Assembly (NCBI GenBank): GCA_944380775.1
Contig: CALWIP010000021.1
Span: 1 to 52,591, forward strand
Direction: 5' to 3'
DNA: 52,591 nucleotides
Origin: an uncultured Clostridia bacterium
Lineage (GTDB): Bacteria > Bacillota > Clostridia > Oscillospirales > Acutalibacteraceae
Under the pieces are notes generated by a model. The model searched no databases. It was not told where the DNA came from and saw only the letters and a list, made by a program, of their open reading frames with translations. A program made the position numbers and the translations under genes. The stretch's first letter is position 1, and each line of letters opens with the position of its first letter. This document shows positions 8,053 to 17,139 of the stretch, one piece after another.

Positions 8053-8100
8053 AAACGGCCCGGCCCCAGCAGGGAAGGAACCTGCGGGACCGGGCCGTTT
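8053..8100. terminator. Bidirectional terminator between convergent genes
   Basis: AAACGGCCCGG pairs with CCGGGCCGTTT around an inner AGCAGG/CCTGC hairpin. A runs on one side and T runs on the other let it serve both the rightward ddl-argS operon and the leftward methyltransferase gene. Confidence 0.85.
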
Positions 8101-8131
8101 CATTCTTTTGGGATCATCGAGTTGGTCAGCG

Positions 8132-9142
8132 TCAAAGGGATCTGTAATACTCTTGGACGGCGGCGAAAAAGGCGTCGATATTCGCCCAATCCGCCAGGGG
8201 CGGGATGTCGCAGCCGGAGGACGGGACGAAATTCGGATATTTCCCGCAAGCCCGCATCAGCTCAAGCGTCGCCTCGCGGACGGATTCCGGCGTGCCGTTC
8301 CGGAACTGCCCGGCGGGGTCCAGGTTGCCCATTGCAACGGTCCCTGCGGGCATTTGCGCCATGACCTGCGCCATGTCGACCGCGTTGCCGAAATGGTACG
8401 CCGCCGCGCCGGTGGAGAGGATGGAGTCCAGCATGCGCAGCGCCTGGTCCCCGCAGTTGTGGTAGAGCACGAGGAAAGAGCCGTCCTGCACGGCGTCTAC
8501 AATGCGCTTGCAGTAGGGCGCGGAGAATTCCTCCGCCAGCGCGGGCGAGAGCAGGCCTGCCAGCGGCTCGGCGAGCAGCACGCCGTGCGCGCCCGCCGCC
8601 TTGAACGCCGCGGCATAGGCGCAGAGGAACTGCGTCGCCTTTTCCAGCACCAGGCGCACGGCGTCCGGGTCCTCGTAGCAGGCGACCAGGATTTCGGTCA
8701 CGTCCATCAGGCGGCCCGCCAGCGAAAACGGGCCGATGATGCCGGCGAAGACCGGCCGGTCCTGGATGCGCCGCGCCGCGAGGCGGACGGCGCTGATGGC
8801 CAGGCCGGTGCGCCCGCCGCCCACCTCCGGCACGCGCAGCGCGCGCGCAGAAGCCTCGTCTTCCACCACCCGGCCCACCACCGTGGGGACTTCGCCGTCT
8901 GAAACGCGCACCGGCGCGCCGAAGCACTCCGCCTCGAGGGAAAGGTCCATCAGGCTCACCGCTGCGGCGGCGTCTACCCGCGCGGCGACGCAGGCCATGC
9001 CCTCCGCCTGGGCGGCGGGGTCTTGGATGAGCTCACGCACCGTGATCCCCAAAAGCTGCGCCGACGGGAACGAGAGGATGGGCAGCGGCTTTTTGACGCG
9101 CGCCGCCAGCAACCCCCCGAGCCATTGTTTCATTGATTCCAT
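8132..9142 (-). CDS. Uroporphyrinogen decarboxylase-family corrinoid methyltransferase (MtaA/MtbA type)
   Basis: A 336-residue TIM-barrel protein of the UroD/MtaA superfamily. It keeps the zinc site of the methyltransferase branch: HNC in LYHNCGD and the cysteine of SSGCDIPP. It lacks the UroD signature for porphyrin binding. Known relatives move a methyl group between a corrinoid protein and a thiol such as coenzyme M or another acceptor. No corrinoid protein is adjacent, so the substrate is unknown. The start MESMKQW follows GGAGGG at 8 nt. It converges on the zinc-less MetH-like gene, and a corrinoid-type ABC transporter lies 24 kb away. Confidence 0.8.
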   Translation of the reverse strand: MESMKQWLGGLLAARVKKPLPILSFPSAQLLGITVRELIQDPAAQAEGMACVAARVDAAAAVSLMDLSLEAECFGAPVRVSDGEVPTVVGRVVEDEASARALRVPEVGGGRTGLAISAVRLAARRIQDRPVFAGIIGPFSLAGRLMDVTEILVACYEDPDAVRLVLEKATQFLCAYAAAFKAAGAHGVLLAEPLAGLLSPALAEEFSAPYCKRIVDAVQDGSFLVLYHNCGDQALRMLDSILSTGAAAYHFGNAVDMAQVMAQMPAGTVAMGNLDPAGQFRNGTPESVREATLELMRACGKYPNFVPSSGCDIPPLADWANIDAFFAAVQEYYRSL

Positions 9143-9260
9143 CGAAATCCCTCCGCTCTGCGGGCGGCGGAGCCGCCCGGCTACTTTTTTCCCCTATTAT
9201 GCGCCCCCCGCCCGGCGGATGCTAGCAGGAACTTGCCGGATTTGGTAATTTCCCGCGCAT

Positions 9261-11318
9261 TCAGCCGGAGACCTCCGTGCGGAACAGCGTGCTGCACCCG
9301 CCGGCGAACAAGACCAGCGCGTTTTCCGGCAGGACGACGGAGCGGTCCCCGTAGAGCCAGGAACTGCCCACCATTTGCAGCGTGGCCGCGTCGTAAACGT
9401 AGAACGCGCCCGGGCCGGTGATGTCTACCGTGAGGGTTTTGCCGCCCAGGCCGGCCGCCGCGAACCACCGCGCCGGGTCCCCGCCGAGCGGGATGTTGTA
9501 CGACGCCGCGCCCGACGCCTGGAGCAGCTCGATGCTCCCCGCGTCGCGGTAGCAGAAATCGTTCATCCAGAGGTATTCGACGCCGTCGCGCACTTCCATA
9601 TGGATGTCATAGGAATCGCGGCTGCCCGTGCCGGGGATTTGCAGGCAGGAGAGCAGCGTTCCGGGGCCTGCCATCTGCAAATTGGCGAGATACCCCTCCG
9701 GCCCGCCCGCCGTGCTCAGCGCGGCGAGGAAATTCGTGCCCTGGTAAAACGCGGAGCTGTATTTTTCATTCACCAGCAGGTAGATTTTCCCGCTGCGGGC
9801 GTTCCAAGCGGCCTGCACCTCGCTGCTCACGGCGTGTTCCGGCAGGCGCTCCGCGGCGTACGCGCCGCCCGCCACCACGCCGAGCCCGGGGATTTCCGTG
9901 TAGGTTTTCTGGTAGAAATACGCTTGGCCGTTTTCCTCCTGCACAAGGCGGCAGAGCAGCGGCTGCCCCTCATAGCGGAAGCTGCCGTCGCTGTAATACC
10001 GCAGCACGGTAGCCGCGCTGGAGCCAAACGGGGTGACGCGCAGCGTGCCGGAAGCGGGGTCCGCGTCGAGGTAGAGCAGCTGGTTGGACGCGCCGTAATA
10101 GCCGTCGAACGCGTCGTAAGACTCCGGCAGCGGGGCGGGTTCCGCCTCGGGCAGCGCCTGCGGGTATTCCACCGCCACGCCTTGCGCCGCGAGGACGCCC
10201 GCCAGCATGCGGGCTGCCGCGGCCTGGTTATAGCCGCTGTTCCCGCCGGAGGTAAGCACCGCCGCGGAAAGGCCGTATTCCGGCAGGACGACCAGCCCGG
10301 CGTGATAGACGATGGTGTCGCCGCCCTTGGCGAGCGCCTGCACGCCGTTCTCCTCAAACGGGTAGAGCGCGACGCTGTCCCAGCCGAGGCCGTAAGCCAA
10401 CTGGTCCCCGCCCGTTTGGTCCGGCCACATGCCGCGCGCGTACTCCGGCCCGGCCATCTCTTCGAGGGATTCCCAGCTGAGCAGTTCCGTGCCGCAGAAT
10501 GCGCCGCCGAACGCGGCGAGATCCTCCGCGGTGGCGTACATGCCGCCCGCGCCGACCATCTGGAACGATTCCTGCGGCAGCGGCTCGCCGTTCCCCGCGG
10601 CGTAAGTGTCCGCCAGGCGGCCGGCCTCCTCCAGGTCCTGCGGCGTAAAGGTGTCGTCTAAGCCGAGCGGGCCCGTAATCTCCATCCGCACGAACTCCTC
10701 AAACGGCATGCCTGAGACGCGTTCCACCAGCAGCTGCGCGAGCGAAAACCCGTCGTTTGAATACACGCTGTACGCGCCGGGGTCCGCTTGCAGCCGCTGG
10801 CGTGAGAGCCGCTCGAGCAGGCCGTCCATCGAGGCCTCTTCGTCCGGGTCGCCGAACAGCACGGCGTCGTTGAGCGTCATGCCGAGGAACCCGGCGGAGT
10901 GGTTGAGCAGCATGCGCACGGTGATATCCCGGTAGCGCTCGTCCGCCATTTGGAACCCGTATACATACCGCGTGACCGGCGCGTCGAGGTCCACCACGCC
11001 GCGCTCCACCAGCGTCATCACCGCGGCGGTCGTGTACATTTTGCTCACCGAGCCGACGCCGTAGAGCGTCTCCTCCGTCAGCGGGCGGCGGTTTTGGTAC
11101 TGCCCGGCGTCGTGCGCGCCGCTGAGTAAGATCTCCCCATCCTGCCAGACGGCGTACTGCACGCTCTCCGCCCCGCCGTACAACGCCGAAAGGGCCGCTG
11201 CAGCCAGCGCCTCCGTCTCCAGCGCGGCGGGGGCCGCTGCAAACGCCTGGCCGGAACCTGCTGCGAGCATGGTAAACGCAGCGCAGAACGCGGCCAGCCT
11301 TTTCCCGGTCTTTTTCAT
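9261..11318 (-). CDS. Secreted serine hydrolase, beta-lactamase class C/penicillin-binding family
   Basis: A 685-residue exported protein. MKKTGKRLAAFCAAFTMLAA followed by AFAAAP is a signal peptide with an AxA-type cleavage site. The catalytic box SVSK is at residues 90-93, YSN follows about 100 residues later, and a KGG triad stands near residue 325, where HTG or KTG is usual. The remaining 300 residues form a C-terminal region with no family I recognise, probably a binding or lipocalin-like domain. Substrates of this large family range from D-amino peptides to esters, so beta-lactam resistance cannot be inferred. The start follows GGGGAGA; a longer frame upstream is not supported. Confidence 0.85.
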   Translation of the reverse strand: MKKTGKRLAAFCAAFTMLAAGSGQAFAAAPAALETEALAAAALSALYGGAESVQYAVWQDGEILLSGAHDAGQYQNRRPLTEETLYGVGSVSKMYTTAAVMTLVERGVVDLDAPVTRYVYGFQMADERYRDITVRMLLNHSAGFLGMTLNDAVLFGDPDEEASMDGLLERLSRQRLQADPGAYSVYSNDGFSLAQLLVERVSGMPFEEFVRMEITGPLGLDDTFTPQDLEEAGRLADTYAAGNGEPLPQESFQMVGAGGMYATAEDLAAFGGAFCGTELLSWESLEEMAGPEYARGMWPDQTGGDQLAYGLGWDSVALYPFEENGVQALAKGGDTIVYHAGLVVLPEYGLSAAVLTSGGNSGYNQAAAARMLAGVLAAQGVAVEYPQALPEAEPAPLPESYDAFDGYYGASNQLLYLDADPASGTLRVTPFGSSAATVLRYYSDGSFRYEGQPLLCRLVQEENGQAYFYQKTYTEIPGLGVVAGGAYAAERLPEHAVSSEVQAAWNARSGKIYLLVNEKYSSAFYQGTNFLAALSTAGGPEGYLANLQMAGPGTLLSCLQIPGTGSRDSYDIHMEVRDGVEYLWMNDFCYRDAGSIELLQASGAASYNIPLGGDPARWFAAAGLGGKTLTVDITGPGAFYVYDAATLQMVGSSWLYGDRSVVLPENALVLFAGGCSTLFRTEVSG

Positions 11319-11371
11319 GCGGATCTCCCCTTTTCCCGGGCGGCGGCCGCCGCCCGTTTTTCTTTGCATTT

Positions 11372-11400
11372 ATCATACTACGGCGGCGGGCGCGGCGCAA
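11372..11400 (-). promoter_or_regulatory. Promoter of the secreted serine hydrolase gene
   Basis: On the minus strand TTGCGC (11395-11400), 17-bp spacer, TATGAT (11372-11377). Confidence 0.6.
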
Positions 11401-11460
11401 GGGAGGGCGCGCGGCGCGGAAAAATTTTTCATCCCGCGCATGGATTTCCCGCGCGGTCTA

Positions 11461-11469
11461 TGCTACAAT
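11461..11469 (+). promoter_or_regulatory. Extended -10 promoter of the YjdF-like gene
   Basis: TGC directly before TACAAT (11464-11469) with no good -35 box at 17 bp, as in extended -10 promoters. Confidence 0.5.
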
Positions 11470-11526
11470 AAAAACACCGGGCGGGGGGTTCCCGCCCGGC
11501 GCATCTTTTTTTGAAAGGAGTCCGCC

Positions 11527-12231
11527 ATGAAACAGACCGCCCGCAAGCTGCCGCTGGGCCGCATCTTCTCTTGGTTCGTCTTTCTCAGCCTGGTTTTTTC
11601 CGTCTTCTTTTTGATCCTGCGCATCGCCTTCCCTCCCGAAGAGGACGGCTCTGCCCGCAGCCAGGGCGACTATGTGCTCATGCTGCTGCAATGCACGCTG
11701 GGCATTGCGGCCATGCTGCTGCCCGGCCTGCTCACCAAGCGCCTGCGCATTGTCATCCCCTCCGGCGTGTACCTGTTGTACGTGCTGTTTCTCTACTGCG
11801 CCATCTACCTCGGCGAGGTGCGCAGCTTTTACTACAACGTGCCGCACTGGGACGTCATTCTGCACTGCTTCTCCGGCGCGATGCTCGGCGCGCTCGGCTT
11901 TTCGGTGGTGGCGCTGCTCAACAACGCGGAGCGCGTGCCGGTCAACCTGAGCCCGTCGTTCGTGGCGGTGTTCGCGTTCTGCTTTGCGCTCTCGCTCGGC
12001 GTGCTGTGGGAGGTTTACGAGTTCTCGTTTGACGGCCTGCTCGGCTTGAACATGCAGAAATTCATGTTGGAAGACGGCACGCCGCTCGCCGGCCGCGCCG
12101 CGCTGATGGACACGATGAAGGATTTGATTGTCGATTCGCTCGGCGCGCTGAGCACCACGGTGATCGGCTATCTCTCGCTGAAATACCGCAAGGGATGGAT
12201 TGAAAAATTCCAGATCCGGCGCAAAAAATGA
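11527..12231 (+). CDS. Integral membrane protein, DUF2238/YjdF-like
   Basis: A 234-residue protein with about six hydrophobic segments (residues 13-34, 50-70, 75-95, 106-128, 141-163, 195-215). Conserved polar positions inside membrane segments are typical of the DUF2238 group: DVILHCFSGAMLG, GVLWEVYEFSFDGLLG and MKDLIVDSLGAL. The His, Trp-Glu and Asp residues suggest a buried functional site, but the activity is unknown. A clear ribosome-binding site (AAAGGAG) precedes the ATG. It ends one base before the convergent ybaK gene, with no obvious terminator between them. Confidence 0.75.
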   Translation: MKQTARKLPLGRIFSWFVFLSLVFSVFFLILRIAFPPEEDGSARSQGDYVLMLLQCTLGIAAMLLPGLLTKRLRIVIPSGVYLLYVLFLYCAIYLGEVRSFYYNVPHWDVILHCFSGAMLGALGFSVVALLNNAERVPVNLSPSFVAVFAFCFALSLGVLWEVYEFSFDGLLGLNMQKFMLEDGTPLAGRAALMDTMKDLIVDSLGALSTTVIGYLSLKYRKGWIEKFQIRRKK

Positions 12232-12232
12232 G

Positions 12233-12715
12233 TCAAACCGCAATTTCCGCCGTTTTGGCGCCTGCCAGGCGGAGCAGGTCCGCGGGCGCGAGCTCCACTT
12301 GCGCGCCGATTTTCCCGGCGCTCACGAGCATGGAGGGCTGCCCAAGGCAGGAGGCGTCCGCCACGGTGGGGTAATGCTTCTTCATGCCAAGCGGCGAGCA
12401 GCCCCCGCGCACGTAGCCCGTTACCTTGTTGATCTCCGCCACATGGATCATCTCCACGGATTTCGCGCCCACGGCGCGCGCCGCCGCCTTGAGGTCCAGC
12501 TCCTTGGCCACCGGCACGACAAAGACGTAAAATTCGCCCGGCGCGCCGCGCGTGACCAGCGTTTTGAACACCCGCTCCACCGGCAGGCCGAGCGACTGCG
12601 CCACGGTGACGCCGTCCACAGCCTCTTTCCCGTGGGCGTAAAAATGCGGCGTATACGCGGCGCCCGCCTGCTCCAAAATGCGCATCACGTTGGTTTTGCC
12701 CGGTTCCTTCGCCAT
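12233..12715 (-). CDS. ybaK: Cys-tRNA(Pro)/Cys-tRNA(Cys) deacylase, YbaK/EbsC family
   Basis: A 160-residue editing enzyme that removes cysteine misattached to tRNA(Pro). The key lysine is in VERVFKTLV, with FVVPVAKELDLKAAA, GYVRGGCSPLGMKK and VSAGKIGAQVEL typical of YbaK. It lies 51 bp after cysS on the same strand with no terminator between, so the cysteine-responsive T-box probably also controls it. That is sensible biologically, since a tRNA-editing enzyme for cysteine rides with cysteine synthesis and charging. A G-rich ribosome-binding site precedes the ATG. Confidence 0.92.
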   Translation of the reverse strand: MAKEPGKTNVMRILEQAGAAYTPHFYAHGKEAVDGVTVAQSLGLPVERVFKTLVTRGAPGEFYVFVVPVAKELDLKAAARAVGAKSVEMIHVAEINKVTGYVRGGCSPLGMKKHYPTVADASCLGQPSMLVSAGKIGAQVELAPADLLRLAGAKTAEIAV

Positions 12716-12766
12716 TTTCCCGCCCCCTTTCGCGCCGGTTCCCCCGGCGCGTTTTTCTTTTCCGCC

Positions 12767-14173
12767 TTATTCTTCCACGCGCCATTTCACGCCCTGGGGC
12801 GTATCTTCGAGGACGATGCGCCGCGCCTTGAGCTCGTCGCGGATGCGGTCCGCGGTGGCCCAGTCCTTCCGCTTGCGGGCCTCCTGCCGCTGGCGGATCA
12901 ATTCCTCCACCTCGCTGTCCAGCGAAGCGGCGCGGCGGCCGTAGAGCAGGCCGAGCACGCCGGCAAGCTCGGCGTAGAGGTCCAGCGCAAAGGCGCAGAG
13001 TTCCTTCGACGGCGCGGCGGCCGCGGTCAGGCTGGTGTTGATCTCCCGCGCCAGCTCAAACAGCACCGCGGTTGCGCCGGCGGTGTTCAGGTCGTCCTCC
13101 ATCTCGTCGATGAAACGGCTGCGGTAGCCGTCCAGCCGGCGGCGGATCTCCTCCTCGCCGGGCTTTTCGCCGGCGGGGGCGTGGCTGTGCAGGAACTCGA
13201 GGTTGTCGCGGCAGTTGTACAGGCGCTCGAGCGCCGCCTTGCAGGATTCGATGACCTCGACGCTGTAATTGATAGGGCTGCGGTAATGCGACGACACCAT
13301 CAGGTAGCGGATCGGCTCGTAGCCGTACTGCTCCGCGACGTCGCGCACAGTGAAGAAATTGTTCAGGGATTTGCTCATCTTGTGGTTGTCCACGTTGATG
13401 TAGCCGTTGTGCATCCAGTAGCGCGCGAACGGCGCGCCGTTGCAGCATTCGCTCTGCGCAATCTCGTTTTCATGGTGCGGGAAAATGAGGTCCTGCCCGC
13501 CGCAGTGGATGTCGATGGTCTCGCCCAGGTAACGCCGCGCCATGGCGGAGCACTCGATGTGCCAGCCGGGGCGGCCGTCGCTCCAGGGCGCGTGCCAGCT
13601 CGGCTCGCCGGGCTTGGCGGCCTTCCACACGGCGAAGTCCATCGCGTCCTCTTTTTCCTCGCCCACGCTGATGCGCGCGCCTGCGCGCAGGTCGTCCAGC
13701 GGCTGGTGGGAGAGCTTGCCGTAGCCGGGGAAGCGGTTTGTGCGGAAATAGACGTCGCCGTTTTCCGCCGGGTAGGCGTAACCCTTTTCGATGAGCGAAC
13801 CGACCATCTCGATGATCTCGTTGATGTTCTCCGTCGCCAGCGGGTGGAACGTCGCCGGGCGGACGTTGAGGCCCTCGGCGTCGGTCTGGTATTCGGCGAT
13901 GTAGCGCTGCGAAACGGTGAGGTAATCGGTCCCCTCTTCATTCGCTTTGCGGATGATCTTGTCGTCGATGTCGGTGAAATTCTGCACGAACGTCACCTTC
14001 ATGCCGCGGTACTCGAGGTACCGGCGCAGCACGTCGAAGACGCAGATGGGCCGCGCGTTGCCAATGTGGATGTAGTTATACACCGTGGGGCCGCACGCGT
14101 AGATTTTTGCCTCGCCCTGCGTCAGCGGGACGAACGTTTCCTTTTGCCTGGTCAGCGTGTTATACAGTTCCAT
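12767..14173 (-). CDS. cysS: Cysteine--tRNA ligase
   Basis: Class I synthetase, 468 residues. Zinc ligand C27 lies in the ACGPTVYN motif, the HIGH-type site HIGN is at 36-39, and KMSKSLNN lies near residue 265. The C-terminal DALR-type and anticodon region ends with GVKWRVEE, as in bacterial CysRS. The ATG at 14173 has AGGAGG 5-6 nt upstream; the longer frame is not supported. It sits 39 bp after cysE in the T-box operon. Confidence 0.97.
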   Translation of the reverse strand: MELYNTLTRQKETFVPLTQGEAKIYACGPTVYNYIHIGNARPICVFDVLRRYLEYRGMKVTFVQNFTDIDDKIIRKANEEGTDYLTVSQRYIAEYQTDAEGLNVRPATFHPLATENINEIIEMVGSLIEKGYAYPAENGDVYFRTNRFPGYGKLSHQPLDDLRAGARISVGEEKEDAMDFAVWKAAKPGEPSWHAPWSDGRPGWHIECSAMARRYLGETIDIHCGGQDLIFPHHENEIAQSECCNGAPFARYWMHNGYINVDNHKMSKSLNNFFTVRDVAEQYGYEPIRYLMVSSHYRSPINYSVEVIESCKAALERLYNCRDNLEFLHSHAPAGEKPGEEEIRRRLDGYRSRFIDEMEDDLNTAGATAVLFELAREINTSLTAAAAPSKELCAFALDLYAELAGVLGLLYGRRAASLDSEVEELIRQRQEARKRKDWATADRIRDELKARRIVLEDTPQGVKWRVEE

Positions 14174-14212
14174 AGATCCTCCTATATCCTTCCGCCGCAT
14201 GGCGGAGCAAAA

Positions 14213-14872
14213 TCAATCTTCCACGGGGGCGCCTTCCCGCCCCCGCGCCCCTTGCTTTTCGTGCTGCTTGAGGCGCTCGACTTCGAAGCTCAGGCGGCAC
14301 AGGTCGCGGGAAACCGGGTCCCCCATGTGCACCTGGTCCAGCTCGCCGGGGCGCTTGCCGTTGACGCGCACCACGCGCGCCGGGACGCCCACGGCCGTGG
14401 CGTTGTCCGGCACGGCGTCGAGCACCACGGCGCCCGCCGCCACGCGGGCGTTGTCCCCCACGCGGAACGGGCCCAAAATCTTCGCGCCCGCGCCGACCAT
14501 GACGTTGTCGCCCAGCGTGGGGTGGCGCTTGCCGTGCTCTTTTCCGGTGCCGCCGAGCGTGACGCCCTGGTAGAGCGTGCAGTGGTCGCCAATCTCCGCC
14601 GTTTCGCCGATGACCACGCCCATTCCGTGGTCGATGAACAGGCCCTTGCCGATCTTCGCGCCGGGGTGGATTTCCACGCCGGTTTTACGCCGCGCCCGCT
14701 GGGAAACCCAGCGCGCGAGGAATTTCCAGCCGTGGCAGTGCAGCCAATGCGCTTTGCGGTAGGCGCGCACCGCGCGGTAGCCCGAGTAGAGGAAATACAC
14801 CTCCCAGCGCGACCGCGCCGCCGGGTCCCGCTCCCGGATGGAATCCAGCTCTTCTTTTAGGTTGTTCCACAT
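14213..14872 (-). CDS. cysE: Serine O-acetyltransferase
   Basis: First step of cysteine synthesis, acetyl-CoA plus L-serine to O-acetylserine; 219 residues. An N-terminal helical part precedes a left-handed beta-helix of hexapeptide repeats (IHPGAKIGKGLFIDHG, VVIGETAEIGDHCTLY, GVTLGGTGKEHGKRHP), then a C-terminal tail with a charged helix. The start MWNNLKEEL follows AAGGAG; the frame upstream runs through the T-box and is not coding. First gene of the T-box operon cysE-cysS-(ybaK). Confidence 0.95.
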   Translation of the reverse strand: MWNNLKEELDSIRERDPAARSRWEVYFLYSGYRAVRAYRKAHWLHCHGWKFLARWVSQRARRKTGVEIHPGAKIGKGLFIDHGMGVVIGETAEIGDHCTLYQGVTLGGTGKEHGKRHPTLGDNVMVGAGAKILGPFRVGDNARVAAGAVVLDAVPDNATAVGVPARVVRVNGKRPGELDQVHMGDPVSRDLCRLSFEVERLKQHEKQGARGREGAPVED

Positions 14873-14889
14873 TCCGTTCTCCTTATGCG

Positions 14890-15130
14890 GCCAAAAAAGC
14901 CGCCCTCCTCCCCCACGGGACGAAGGCGGCCAGGCCGCGGTTCCACTTCGTTTTTTCACTCAAACGGCCGGTAACGGGGCCTGCCGCGCGGGGATACTCC
15001 CAAAACCGTTTCCCCCCGCGTGCTCGCGGGCGCATTCCCCGGGCCTTGCCGCCGGGCGCGCTTTCAGCCGGCGGCGCGCCCTCTCTGCTGCGGCTGGGGC
15101 CGGGTACTCCTCCCGGTCTTCGCACAGTTC
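14890..15130 (-). promoter_or_regulatory. T-box riboswitch, cysteine-specific (UGC specifier, UGGA T-box)
   Basis: The leader of cysE on the minus strand has Stem I elements (GGAGTA, then AGAGAGG and GCTGAAAG). A specifier loop GAA-TGC-G follows, with the Cys codon TGC at 15034-15032. The conserved T-box GAAGTGGAACCGCGG lies at 14950-14936. Its TGGA would pair with tRNA ending UCCA, and tRNA(Cys) has U at the discriminator position, so specifier and T-box agree. A terminator stem GCCGCC...GGCGGC with TTTTTT ends at 14893. Uncharged tRNA(Cys) should turn on cysE-cysS. Confidence 0.93.
14893..14934 (-). terminator. T-box attenuator terminator
   Basis: GCCGCC and the inner TCCC pair with GGGA and GGCGGC, followed by six T (14898-14893). 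The T-box sequence immediately upstream can form the competing antiterminator. Confidence 0.85.
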
Positions 15131-15174
15131 TGTTGCGCGGCCCGCCGCGCAGGCGGCCGCTTTTTTCTTCCCCT

Positions 15175-15203
15175 AGGATAGCACATTTTCCCCCGCGCGT
15201 AAA
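15175..15203 (-). promoter_or_regulatory. Promoter of the T-box operon
   Basis: On the minus strand TTTACG (15198-15203), 17 bp, TATCCT (15175-15180), just after the pgsA stop codon. Confidence 0.55.
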
Positions 15204-15210
15204 GGGGGTT

Positions 15211-15786
15211 TCAGCGCGAGGCGCGGAACAGGCCCCAATTCTGCTGGAGATAGACCGCCCCGGAGACGACGGTGAGCGCCACGCTCACGCCGATGAGGAC
15301 TTCGCCCGCCAAATGGCAACCCGCCAGCGTTTCCCCGTTGCCCGGGGCCAGCACGGCGCAGAGGTACTGCATCAGCAGCACGGCCAGCACCGCGGCAATC
15401 TGGCTCACGGTTTTGGCCTTGCCCCAGCGGTTCGCAGCCACCACCACGCCGGAATCCGCCGCCACAAGGCGGAGCGACGTGACGAGGAATTCCCGCGCGA
15501 CCACCAGCAGCACAAACCAGACGTTCGTCCAGCCGAGCTGCAAAAAGCACACCAGCGCGGAGATGACGAGGATTTTATCTGCGAGCGGGTCCATAAACTT
15601 CCCGAAATTTGTCACCAGGCCGTCCCGGCGCGCAATCTTGCCGTCGAGATGGTCCGTGTAGGACGCCGCCGCGAAGAGCAGGAACGCCGCCAGGTAGCGG
15701 TGCGGGGACTGCGGCACGATGAGAGCTGCCACAAAAAACGGCACCAGCACCATGCGGAACACCGTCAATTTATTCGGAAGGTTCAC
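15211..15786 (-). CDS. pgsA: CDP-diacylglycerol--glycerol-3-phosphate 3-phosphatidyltransferase
   Basis: Makes phosphatidylglycerol phosphate in the membrane; 191 residues with about five hydrophobic segments. The CDP-alcohol phosphotransferase motif is complete: DHLDGKIAR, then GKFMDPLADK with the spaced aspartates. The N-terminal MNLPNKLTVFRM is typical of PgsA. It follows rimO by 15 bp, ending the recA-recX-rimO-pgsA run. Confidence 0.93.
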   Translation of the reverse strand: MNLPNKLTVFRMVLVPFFVAALIVPQSPHRYLAAFLLFAAASYTDHLDGKIARRDGLVTNFGKFMDPLADKILVISALVCFLQLGWTNVWFVLLVVAREFLVTSLRLVAADSGVVVAANRWGKAKTVSQIAAVLAVLLMQYLCAVLAPGNGETLAGCHLAGEVLIGVSVALTVVSGAVYLQQNWGLFRASR

Positions 15787-15801
15787 CTTTGGCGCCTCCT
15801 T

Positions 15802-17139
15802 TCAGCCGACGGCCTCCCCAATGAGGTCGCCCTCCATCGCCTCCTGAATCCGTACTTTTACAAATTTCCCGTAATGCGGTTTGCTGCCCTTGGTGGTAAA
15901 AAACACCTTGCCGTCGATTTCGGGCGCGTCTGCGCTGCTGCGGCCAAAGAAGCACTCGGCGTAGCGGTCGAAGCCCTCGGTGAGCACTTGCAGGGTTTTC
16001 CCGACCTGGCGCTCTTCGTACTCCTCCATCACAGGGAACTGCTGTTCCATGATGATCTCCGCGCGGCGGCGCTTGACTTCCCCGTCGAGCTGGCCCGGCA
16101 GCGACGCGGCCGGGGTGTCCTCTTCCTGCGAATAGGCGAAGCAGCCCAGGCGCTCGAAGCGCGCCTCCTTGACGAACTCGGCCAGCTCGGTGAATTCCTC
16201 CTCCGTCTCGCCCGGGAACCCGGCGATGAGCGTGGTGCGCAGCACGACGCCGGGCACGCGCTCCCGCACGCGGCGGATCAGCGCGAGCAGCGCCTGCTTG
16301 CCGCGGGGGCCGCGCCGGTTCATCGCGCCGAGGATGCGCTCGTTGCAATGCTGCAACGGCAGGTCGATGTATTTGACAACCTTCGGCTCTGCGGCGATGG
16401 TGTCGAGCAATTCGTCCGTGAGCGTGTCGGGGTAGCAGTACAAAAGCCGGATCCAGCGCAGGCCGTCGAGCGCGGAGAGTTTCCGCAGCAGCTCCGGCAG
16501 CATCAATTTCTGGTACAGGTCAATCCCGTAGCGGGTGGTGTCCTGCGCCACGAGGATCAGTTCCTTCGCGCCGCCGTCCACCAGTTCCTTTGCCTCTTCG
16601 AGGATGCTCTGCAACGGGCGGCTGCGGTATTTCCCACGGATGCCCGGGATGGCGCAGTAGGAGCAGCGGTTGTCGCAGCCCTCGGCGATCTTGAGGTAGG
16701 CAAAATAGCTCGGCGTGGTGAGCACGCGGCCGCCGCAGAGCGGCAGCGCCTCCTTGGGCGGGAACAGGCCGCAGCGCTCGCCTTGCAGCACGCGGGCGAC
16801 GGTTTGCGCGAGGTCCCCGTTGCCGCCGATGCCAACCACTGCGTCCACCTCCGGCAGCTCCTTGAGCACCTCGTCGCGGTAGCGCTCCGCCAGGCAGCCC
16901 GTCACAACGATGGCGCGGATGCGTCCCTCCTGCTTGAGTTTTGCCAGCTCGAGGATTTCGTCGATGGACTCCTGCTTGGCGTCCTGGATGAAGCCGCAGG
17001 TGTTTACCAGCGCCACGTCCGCGAGCGCGGCGTCGTCCTTGAGTTCGAACCCGGCGTCCCGCAGCGACGCCATGATGATCTCGCCGTCTACCTGGTTTTT
17101 CGGGCAGCCCAGGTTCACCATTCCAACACTATATGCCAT
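15802..17139 (-). CDS. rimO: Ribosomal protein S12 methylthiotransferase
   Basis: Radical-SAM enzyme that adds a methylthio group to an aspartate of S12; 445 residues. The N-terminal UPF0004 domain carries cysteines in NLGCPKNQVD, NTCGF and GCLAERY. The radical-SAM CxxxCxxC motif is CDNRCSYC, and the TRAM domain is C-terminal (YAECFFGRSSADAPEIDG, typical of RimO and not MiaB). The start at 17139 follows GAGGA; an ATG four codons earlier lies inside recX. It overlaps recX by 11 bp. Confidence 0.95.
   Translation of the reverse strand: MAYSVGMVNLGCPKNQVDGEIIMASLRDAGFELKDDAALADVALVNTCGFIQDAKQESIDEILELAKLKQEGRIRAIVVTGCLAERYRDEVLKELPEVDAVVGIGGNGDLAQTVARVLQGERCGLFPPKEALPLCGGRVLTTPSYFAYLKIAEGCDNRCSYCAIPGIRGKYRSRPLQSILEEAKELVDGGAKELILVAQDTTRYGIDLYQKLMLPELLRKLSALDGLRWIRLLYCYPDTLTDELLDTIAAEPKVVKYIDLPLQHCNERILGAMNRRGPRGKQALLALIRRVRERVPGVVLRTTLIAGFPGETEEEFTELAEFVKEARFERLGCFAYSQEEDTPAASLPGQLDGEVKRRRAEIIMEQQFPVMEEYEERQVGKTLQVLTEGFDRYAECFFGRSSADAPEIDGKVFFTTKGSKPHYGKFVKVRIQEAMEGDLIGEAVG

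Noticed and set aside
9261-11318. Antibiotic-resistance beta-lactamase
   Set aside because: The third box is KGG and there is a 300-residue extra C-terminal region. The family is broad, and resistance cannot be claimed from this.
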